NCBI GenBank assembly: GCA_024653905.1
Contig: JANLGZ010000018.1
Location: 1-20,348, forward strand
Reading direction: 5' to 3'
DNA length: 20,348 bases
Origin: an archaeon
GTDB taxonomy: Archaea; Iainarchaeota; Iainarchaeia; Iainarchaeales; Iainarchaeaceae
Positions within the stretch are counted from its first letter, which is position 1; each line of letters begins with the position of its first letter. Below, piece after piece: positions 15,524 through 20,348 of this stretch. The translations under genes and the position numbers were made by a program. The notes beneath the pieces were generated by a model, which saw nothing but the letters and a program-made list of their open reading frames with translations, was not told the origin of the DNA and did not search any database.

Positions 15524-15832
15524 ATGGTTCCAAATCCAAAAAGAAGTGAACATTTTATAAAAACAGGAAAAATAGTTGATGCATTTGCAAAAGAGTTGAA
15601 GTTAGATAAGAAACTTGTTCCAAAACCGGATCAGATAAGTACAATAGTAGAGGTTCACAGGATTTTTGGGAGCAGTGTTTTTGTGATGGCTACACCTGCA
15701 GTAAAACTCAAATGGCTTGCTGATTTGATGTCAAGAACTGTTGATTATCCAGGGATTCAGAGTTTTGTTGAAAAATACAGGGATAACCTAATCAGAAGCT
15801 ACAAACACGGCGAATTAGACCAGAAAGAGTAA
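15524..15832 (+). CDS. Hypothetical protein, 102 aa
   Basis: This small soluble protein (MVPNPKRSEHFIKTGKIVDA onward) is of mixed charge and mainly helical by composition. There is a hydrophobic stretch near 48-58 (GSSVFVMATPA) too short and polar to be a membrane span. I do not recognise the family; no Cys or His cluster and no nucleotide-binding motif is visible. The start is fixed by a TATA box at the leaderless distance, and the promoter is duplicated, which suggests strong or regulated expression. It is divergent from ppdK (162 nt between start codons) and followed 48 nt later by another hypothetical gene with its own TATA box. The reading frame is closed cleanly and codon use resembles the neighbours, so it is probably real. 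Confidence 0.75.
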   Translation: MVPNPKRSEHFIKTGKIVDAFAKELKLDKKLVPKPDQISTIVEVHRIFGSSVFVMATPAVKLKWLADLMSRTVDYPGIQSFVEKYRDNLIRSYKHGELDQKE

Positions 15833-15848
15833 GGTTTTAACAAACTAA

Positions 15849-15856
15849 TTTTAAAC
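15849..15856 (+). promoter_or_regulatory. TATA box (TTTTAAAC)
   Basis: The box is centred 28.5 nt before the ATG at 15881. This favours that start over the in-frame GTG at 15857 or ATG at 15863, which would lie before the transcript start. Confidence 0.5.
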
Positions 15857-15880
15857 GTGTTAATGCTAAGGTATATTATA

Positions 15881-16552
15881 ATGAAATCCCATAAAGTCCC
15901 AGAGCGACCATTATTGCCAAAAATAGGAGTTCATACACGTGCGGATGTTTTAGGGATAATAAGCCAGCCGAATTTCAGAAGTATGAATTTACCTCAAAAA
16001 CTCAATATACTTGAACGTATTAGGCAGAACGCTAGTAATGCAGAGGTCCAAAATTTGGTTATGCATCTTAGCAATAGAATAAAAGAAAACCCAGAGAAAA
16101 AAGTCGGCAGTGTTACATTGGTTACACCAAATTCATTGACTCAATTAAACAAACTCATGAAAGCTTCTGCGTTCACAAGTTTAAGTATCCGAGAAAAACA
16201 AGAAATAATAGAAAAATGGCTTGGGGAAATTCCTGATGAATCAATGCAAAAAATGTTAATTGCACAATATGGACAGTATGAAAAAGTATCCTATGCACAG
16301 TGGGCAAAACAAAAAGTGAACAAATTAGGCTTAACCCTTCCTGAAGCAAAAGGGCTTCCTGTAAAAACTAAACAGCAAGTTGATGAATTATTAGAAGCAG
16401 AATTTTTAAAATCAGCGAGAAGAAAAATCACAGACCCGTTATTATTAGAAATTGACTTGTTAGAAAGAATGTTGCCGCATGCCGGAAGCGGTGAAATAAT
16501 AAATTATATAAATAGTAAAATAAGAAAAAGATTAGCTATAAAAAGTAACTAA
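15881..16552 (+). CDS. Hypothetical all-helical protein with three internal repeats
   Basis: The 223-aa protein begins MKSHKVPERPLLPKIG. Three units of about 50 residues (20-68, 85-134, 163-220) share a pattern: a helix with L..L, a turn with F.S, then K..I.E or L.LE, followed by an amphipathic helix. Examples are FRSMNLPQKLNILERI, FTSLSIREKQEIIEKW and FLKSARRKITDPLLLEI. It looks like a short helical-repeat protein suited to protein binding. There is no signal peptide, membrane span or catalytic motif, and I do not recognise the family. Its stop lies 12 nt before the NAD kinase ATG, so the two genes are probably co-transcribed. The start is taken from the TATA box at 15849-15856. Confidence 0.75.
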   Translation: MKSHKVPERPLLPKIGVHTRADVLGIISQPNFRSMNLPQKLNILERIRQNASNAEVQNLVMHLSNRIKENPEKKVGSVTLVTPNSLTQLNKLMKASAFTSLSIREKQEIIEKWLGEIPDESMQKMLIAQYGQYEKVSYAQWAKQKVNKLGLTLPEAKGLPVKTKQQVDELLEAEFLKSARRKITDPLLLEIDLLERMLPHAGSGEIINYINSKIRKRLAIKSN

Positions 16553-16564
16553 TAAGTGATAAAA

Positions 16565-17320
16565 ATGCTCCCCAAAAAAATAGGAATTACCGGCCGTAAG
16601 GAAAACATTTCTGCAAAAAAATCAGCAAAAGAAACAATCCGGATTTTAGAAGAAAAAGGAATTCTTGTTGAAACCGATAAGGCTTTTTTAGGAAAAGGAA
16701 AATCAATCAGTGCTTTTTCAGGAGATTTGGTTCTTTCATTTGGAGGAGACGGAACATTGCTTTCGGTTTTCCGTGAACTGAAAAAGAAAATCCCTGTTAT
16801 AGGAATGGGTTTTGGAAATGTCGGTTATTTGCAGGCGTTTAATGAATTTGATGCTGAAACTTCAATCGAAAAAATTTTGAGCGGAAAAATAAAAATAGAA
16901 ACCAGAACAAGAATTCAGGCAAAAGTAGACGGCAAAAAAATCGGCCAAGCCCTTAACGAAGTTTTGATTGTTCCGCAAAAAGCAGGAAGAATAATGTGTT
17001 ACAAAATGAAAATAGGTTCAGAAATAAGGGCTGAAGCAGGGGATGGTTTAATAGTTGCAACCCCCACAGGCTCAACCGCACATGCATTAAGTGCAGGCGG
17101 ACCAATAGTAAAAGGCAATGCCTCTGTTTTTGTTTTAGTTAGTGTTAATCCGGTTGATTGGACTCACAGGCCTTTAATTATTAATGATCACGAAAAAATT
17201 GTTGTAACTGATTTTGGAAAAATGAAAGCGGAACTAATTGTAGACGGGCAGAAAAGTTACTCCATAAAGAAAAAGGTCGAAATCTCAAAAGGGACAGAAG
17301 TGCTTATGACCACAAAATAA
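16565..17320 (+). CDS. nadK: NAD kinase
   Basis: This 251-aa protein is an NAD kinase of the ATP/polyphosphate type, making NADP+ from NAD+. Diagnostic motifs are GGDGTLL (about residues 60-66), NE in ALNEVLI, and DGLIVATPTGSTAHALSAGG, which binds NAD and phosphate; VDGQ near the C-terminus also fits. Its length is normal for compact archaeal enzymes (about 250-280 aa). An in-frame GTG at 16556 would add three residues; ATG 16565 is preferred because AGTGAT just upstream can serve as a Shine-Dalgarno site. It closely follows the helical-repeat gene. NADPH made from its product is needed by reductive biosynthesis, though I see no specific coupling to the HMG-CoA reductase further on. Confidence 0.95.
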   Translation: MLPKKIGITGRKENISAKKSAKETIRILEEKGILVETDKAFLGKGKSISAFSGDLVLSFGGDGTLLSVFRELKKKIPVIGMGFGNVGYLQAFNEFDAETSIEKILSGKIKIETRTRIQAKVDGKKIGQALNEVLIVPQKAGRIMCYKMKIGSEIRAEAGDGLIVATPTGSTAHALSAGGPIVKGNASVFVLVSVNPVDWTHRPLIINDHEKIVVTDFGKMKAELIVDGQKSYSIKKKVEISKGTEVLMTTK

Positions 17321-17460
17321 CTTTGAGAGAATACTGCTGGTTAGAGGGGCAAAATAACCAAGTGCAGAATACTATGCTTCCAGAATGCAAAATAATCGCT
17401 GACCAATATCAAAATAATCTACGTCAATTCCCAATTTTTCAGTGTACAAAAGCCGAAACC
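17321..17460. other. Non-coding stretch before the small ORF
   Basis: No convincing gene is present. It holds a possible weak hairpin (GGTTA at 17339 with TAACC downstream), two related words (GAATACTGCT, GAATACTATGCT) and three CAAAATAA words. It may contain the 3' end of the nadK transcript and upstream sites for the promoter at 17461. Confidence 0.4.
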
Positions 17461-17468
17461 TTTATATA
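17454..17468 (+). promoter_or_regulatory. Strong consensus promoter: BRE-like CGAAAC plus TATA box TTTATATA
   Basis: TTTATATA (17461-17468) is a perfect archaeal TATA box preceded by a purine-rich BRE-like element (17454-17459). It is centred 27.5 nt before an ATG at 17492. It is the best promoter in the window and points at a 33-codon ORF rather than at the HMG-CoA reductase start 165 nt away. Confidence 0.75.
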
Positions 17469-17491
17469 GGTCTGTAATCACAAAGACAAAG

Positions 17492-17593
17492 ATGTTTATG
17501 AATACTGAAGACCTAATACGCGTAGGAATGGCTAAGAAAAAAGCAAGGGCAGAGATAGTTCAAAAATACCTTGATTCGCACCACACGTATTAA
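17492..17593 (+). CDS. Candidate leaderless small protein, 33 aa
   Basis: The ORF runs from ATG 17492 to TAA 17591-17593 and encodes MFMNTEDLIRVGMAKKKARA followed by 13 residues ending in SHHTY. It starts at the distance expected for a leaderless mRNA from the perfect TATA box at 17461-17468. The peptide is basic and could form two helices around GMAKKK; the spacing G..K..A...I also occurs in the N-terminal domain of the 791-aa protein, but that is too little to claim homology. It could instead be the 5' part of the HMG-CoA reductase transcript, a leader peptide or a small RNA. No family is recognised. Confidence 0.5.
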   Translation: MFMNTEDLIRVGMAKKKARAEIVQKYLDSHHTY

Positions 17594-17604
17594 AACAACC
17601 CCTC

Positions 17605-17612
17605 ATAAATTT
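17605..17612 (+). promoter_or_regulatory. Weak TATA-like element (ATAAATTT) before HMG-CoA reductase
   Basis: The element is centred 25.5 nt before the ATG at 17634, compatible with a leaderless start of the mevalonate operon. Read-through from the stronger promoter at 17461 is the alternative. Confidence 0.35.
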
Positions 17613-17633
17613 TTTCTAAAGGATTGATTACAA

Positions 17634-18881
17634 ATGAAAACGTCTTGTGTAAGTAAATTTTACGAAAAAACCCTGAAAGAACGATTAGCAATACTCAAAG
17701 AGTTTGCAGAACTAACCACTGAAGAAGTTTCAGAGTTAGAAAAATACGGGGCTTTAGATTTTCAAATGGCCGATAGAATGATTGAGAATGTTATTGGAAC
17801 ATTTCAGTTACCTTTAGGAATAGCTACTAATTTCAAAATTAACAAAAAAGAATTTTTAGTTCCATTTGCAACAGAAGAACCAAGCGTGGTTGCGGCTGCT
17901 TCAAACGCTGCAAAATTAAGCGAAGGTTTTGTTGCAAAAGCAAGTGAACCGATAATGATTGGGCAAATACAAATCGTTGGTTCACAAAATCCTGAAAAAG
18001 GAGTTGAAGCAATTAAAGAAAAAGAAAAGGGATTAATTGAAAAAGCAAATGCTGTTGATTCTGTTCTTGTTAAGTTTGGCGGGGGTGCAAAAAAAATAGA
18101 AGCAACAATTATGGAAACTTCTCGTGGAAAAATGATTAAAGTACACTTATTGGTTGATGTTCGAGATGCAATGGGTGCCAATGCAGTAAATACAATGTGT
18201 GAAAGATTATCTCCTGATTTAGAAAAAATTACTGGCGGGGAAGTAAGGCTTAGAATAATTACAAATTTAGCGGTTCATAGAACCGTAAAAGCTAGTTCTG
18301 TTTGGAAAAAAGAAACTTTAGGCGAGGAAGCAATTGAAAAAATACTTGATGCTTATGAATTTGCAGCTAATGATATTTATCGTGCATGTACTCACAACAA
18401 AGGAATAATGAATGGAATTGACGCGGTTGTTGTTGCAACAGGAAATGATTTCAGAGCGGTTGAAGCAGGAGTGCACACATTTGCTTCAATTACTGGAAAA
18501 TACCTGCCGCTCACAAAGTACTACAAAAACGATGCGGGGGATTTGGTTGGAGAAATTGAATTACCAATGCCTGTTGGTTTAGTGGGCGGGGCTACAAGAA
18601 CTCATCCAACTGCAAGAATTAATATTAAAATTTTAGGAGTAAAAACAGCAAACGAACTTTCAGAAATAATTGCAAGTGTTGGTTTGGCGCAGAACTTTGC
18701 AGCTTTAAGAGCACTTGCAACCGAGGGAATTCAAAAAGGTCACATGAAATTACACGCTAAAAACATTGCAATACAGGCAGGAGCAACAGAAAACCAAATA
18801 GATTCAGTTGCTGACCAAATGTCAAAGGAAGGAAATATAAGCGTTACAAGAGCAAAAGAAATAATAGAGGAATCAAAATGA
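17634..18881 (+). CDS. hmgA: Hydroxymethylglutaryl-CoA reductase, class II type
   Basis: The 415-aa enzyme reduces HMG-CoA to mevalonate, the committed step for archaeal isoprenoid lipids. Motifs are ENVIGTFQLPLGIA (51-64), EEPSVVAAAS with catalytic Glu at 81/82, DAMGANA (178-184, cofactor binding), THNKG (Lys256), ATGNDFRA (Asp272) and KGHMKLHA (His370). EEPSVVAAAS and the length identify class II (the Pseudomonas mevalonii type, also found in Archaeoglobus and Thermoplasma relatives) rather than the class I enzyme of most archaea. The biosynthetic direction is inferred from the next gene, HMG-CoA synthase, whose start overlaps this stop (ATGA). All catalytic residues are intact. NADH or NADPH preference cannot be told from these motifs. 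Confidence 0.96.
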   Translation: MKTSCVSKFYEKTLKERLAILKEFAELTTEEVSELEKYGALDFQMADRMIENVIGTFQLPLGIATNFKINKKEFLVPFATEEPSVVAAASNAAKLSEGFVAKASEPIMIGQIQIVGSQNPEKGVEAIKEKEKGLIEKANAVDSVLVKFGGGAKKIEATIMETSRGKMIKVHLLVDVRDAMGANAVNTMCERLSPDLEKITGGEVRLRIITNLAVHRTVKASSVWKKETLGEEAIEKILDAYEFAANDIYRACTHNKGIMNGIDAVVVATGNDFRAVEAGVHTFASITGKYLPLTKYYKNDAGDLVGEIELPMPVGLVGGATRTHPTARINIKILGVKTANELSEIIASVGLAQNFAALRALATEGIQKGHMKLHAKNIAIQAGATENQIDSVADQMSKEGNISVTRAKEIIEESK

Positions 18882-19927
18882 CTGTAGGAATTGTTGGTTA
18901 CGGAGGGTATGTTCCAAAAAAAAGAATTAAGGTTGGAGAAATTGCCAGAGTATGGAATAAGGACGGAGCCAGAGTAGCTGCGGGTCTTGGGGTTAAAGAA
19001 AAAGCAGTTGCTTCTTGGGATGAAGACACAGCAACAATAAGTGTTGAAGCCGCAAGACTTGCTTTAGAAGTTTCAGGAATAAATCCTCAAAAAATCGGCG
19101 CACTTTATGTTGGTTCAGAATCACATCCTTATGCTGTTAAGCCAACAGCAACAATTGTAACTGATGCGATTAATGCAGGTCCAGATTTGATGGTTGCTGA
19201 TTTGGAGTTTGCATGCAAAGCAGGAACAGCAGGAATGCAAATGATAATGGGTTTAGTAAAATCAAAAATGATAGAATACGGTTTAGCAATCGGAGCAGAC
19301 ACAGCACAAGGAAGACCTAATGATGCTTTGGAATTCACAGCAGGTTCTGGCGGAGCAGCGATTTTAATCGGCGGTAAAAAAGAAGAAATTATTGCTAGCC
19401 TTGATGACACTTATTCTTTTACAACTGATACTCCTGATTTTTGGAGAAGACAGCATGCAGAATACCCGAAACATGCGGGAAGATTTACTGGAGAACCAGC
19501 GTACTTCAAACACTTGCTTGGAGGAGTTGAGGGTTTGTTGAAAAAAACCAAAACTAAAATTGAAGATTATGATTATTTTGTACCGCATCAACCTAATGGA
19601 AAATTTCCTTTGGAAGCTGCAAAAAGATTAGGTTTTGCAAAAGAACAAGTAGAACCAGCATTAATGACTCCTTTAATTGGAAACACTTATTCTGGTGCAA
19701 CTATGGTTGGATTAGTTTCAACTCTTGATGTTGCAAAACCAGGAGAAAAAATCCTAATGGTTTCTTATGGAAGCGGAGCTGGAAGTGATGCGTTCCAAAT
19801 CACAGTAACTGAAAATATTAAAAACAAAAGAGCAAAAATTCCTTTGAAAAAAGCAATAGAGGAAAAGGAATACATCGATTATGCACAGTATGCTATTCAG
19901 AGAAAAAAAATAAAGGGGCTGCACTAA
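18878..19927 (+). CDS. Hydroxymethylglutaryl-CoA synthase, archaeal type
   Basis: The 349-aa enzyme condenses acetyl-CoA and acetoacetyl-CoA to HMG-CoA, the substrate of the reductase encoded just upstream. It opens with GIVGYGGYVPKKRIKVGEIA, typical of archaeal HMGCS. The thiolase-fold active site is seen as ESHPYAVKPT (Glu81), EFACKAGTAG (Cys113, acyl acceptor) and HQPNGKFP (His237). Its length matches archaeal family members (about 345-350 aa) and is shorter than the eukaryotic forms. The ATGA overlap with hmgA implies coupled translation. In many archaea the HMGCS gene is followed by an acetoacetyl-CoA thiolase and a DUF35 OB-fold protein that form a complex with it; here a small membrane protein follows, so any thiolase gene must lie elsewhere or beyond the window. 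Confidence 0.96.
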   Translation: MTVGIVGYGGYVPKKRIKVGEIARVWNKDGARVAAGLGVKEKAVASWDEDTATISVEAARLALEVSGINPQKIGALYVGSESHPYAVKPTATIVTDAINAGPDLMVADLEFACKAGTAGMQMIMGLVKSKMIEYGLAIGADTAQGRPNDALEFTAGSGGAAILIGGKKEEIIASLDDTYSFTTDTPDFWRRQHAEYPKHAGRFTGEPAYFKHLLGGVEGLLKKTKTKIEDYDYFVPHQPNGKFPLEAAKRLGFAKEQVEPALMTPLIGNTYSGATMVGLVSTLDVAKPGEKILMVSYGSGAGSDAFQITVTENIKNKRAKIPLKKAIEEKEYIDYAQYAIQRKKIKGLH

Positions 19928-19928
19928 A

Positions 19929-20264
19929 ATGGATATGAAAAAACTTTTTCAACCAACTTTAAGAAAAGTTATAATAGCAATTATTTTGTTTTTAGTATTT
20001 AACCAAATATTTAGCTTTGTCTTTTTTGAAGCTGTAGAAGCAGGTTATAGGGGTGATGCTTTTATTGGTTTAATTTACGAATTTATTTTAATTGCTGTTT
20101 CTCCGTTTGGATATGTTTTGTTTGGAGTATTATTTGGATTAGTTGATTTAGTTGGGGGATACGCAGGAATTATTGGAACAATAATTAGATATATTCTAGA
20201 AATTCTAGATTTTTTATGGGTTTACTTAATTGTAAGTTTAATTGATTCGAGGTTAAAAAAATGA
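19929..20264 (+). CDS. Small integral membrane protein of unknown function
   Basis: This 111-aa protein is almost entirely hydrophobic, with three or four membrane spans (about residues 14-36, 42-72 possibly as two, and 80-104). A basic start (MDMKKLFQPTLRKV) and a basic end (DSRLKK) suggest both termini may be cytoplasmic if there are four spans. It begins 1 nt after the HMG-CoA synthase stop, and its own stop overlaps the next ATG, so it is part of the mevalonate transcript. I do not recognise the family, and co-transcription alone does not show a role in lipid synthesis. An in-frame ATG at 19935 is an alternative start. Confidence 0.8.
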   Translation: MDMKKLFQPTLRKVIIAIILFLVFNQIFSFVFFEAVEAGYRGDAFIGLIYEFILIAVSPFGYVLFGVLFGLVDLVGGYAGIIGTIIRYILEILDFLWVYLIVSLIDSRLKK

Positions 20265-20348
20265 GAAGCGTTTCAATCGCGGAGAATTTCGCATCGGCAC
20301 AGAGCCCCCTTGAAATGGGTTTAAATTTGTTCAATTTCAATTATCTAA
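20261..20348 (+). CDS. 5' end of a further gene in the operon (runs off the window)
   Basis: An ATG overlapping the upstream stop (ATGA at 20261-20264) opens a frame that stays open for 29 codons to the window edge. It begins MRSVSIAENFASAQSPLEMG and continues with LNLFNFNYL. The same overlap type joins other gene pairs in this window, which supports it. The fragment is too short to assign and does not look like the start of an acetoacetyl-CoA thiolase. Confidence 0.45.
   Translation, partial: MRSVSIAENFASAQSPLEMGLNLFNFNYL

Noticed and set aside
17321..17460. Structured small RNA or riboswitch
   Set aside because: Only a weak hairpin and short repeated words are present; no known RNA family was recognised.

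Overview
The window (about 20 kb, A+T-rich) looks like chromosomal DNA of an archaeon, most likely a small-genome DPANN-type lineage. The lineage is an inference: no rRNA or other phylogenetic marker is present. Archaeal signs are TATA boxes of the TTTAWATA type about 26-29 nt before ATG codons (leaderless transcripts), GAGGTG Shine-Dalgarno sites, KaiC/RAD55-type ATPases, an archaeal-type HMG-CoA synthase beside HMG-CoA reductase, and a RecJ-like DHH phosphoesterase carrying an intein.

Left half (1-8939): an uncharacterised neighbourhood built around RecA/KaiC-fold proteins. Two paralogous surface proteins (Ig-like outside, one membrane span, helical cytoplasmic tail; the first is cut by the window edge) are followed by a 791-aa Lys-rich protein with a RecA-like core lacking a P-loop, and a small basic coiled-coil protein. 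A KaiC ATPase on the minus strand shares its N-terminal helical domain with the 791-aa protein. Next come a second, minimal KaiC ATPase and, 3 nt behind it, a stand-alone copy of the P-loop-less RecA-like domain. A 425-aa coiled-coil protein lies tail to tail with the latter. Shared terminal domains link the membrane proteins, the 791-aa protein and one ATPase, so I propose they form one membrane-linked assembly. This is the best candidate for an undescribed system here; its function is unknown.

Right half (9060-20348): mostly housekeeping. It holds the DHH/DHHA1 phosphoesterase split by a 509-aa LAGLIDADG intein, a small exported protein, and pyruvate phosphate dikinase (minus strand), whose 3' side carries three tandem hairpins each followed by a T-tract. 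Two hypothetical genes follow, the first behind a duplicated promoter, then NAD kinase. A 33-codon ORF with an excellent promoter sits in the 313-nt gap before a mevalonate operon (class II HMG-CoA reductase, HMG-CoA synthase, a small membrane protein and the start of a further gene). No tRNA, rRNA, CRISPR array or insertion sequence was recognised.
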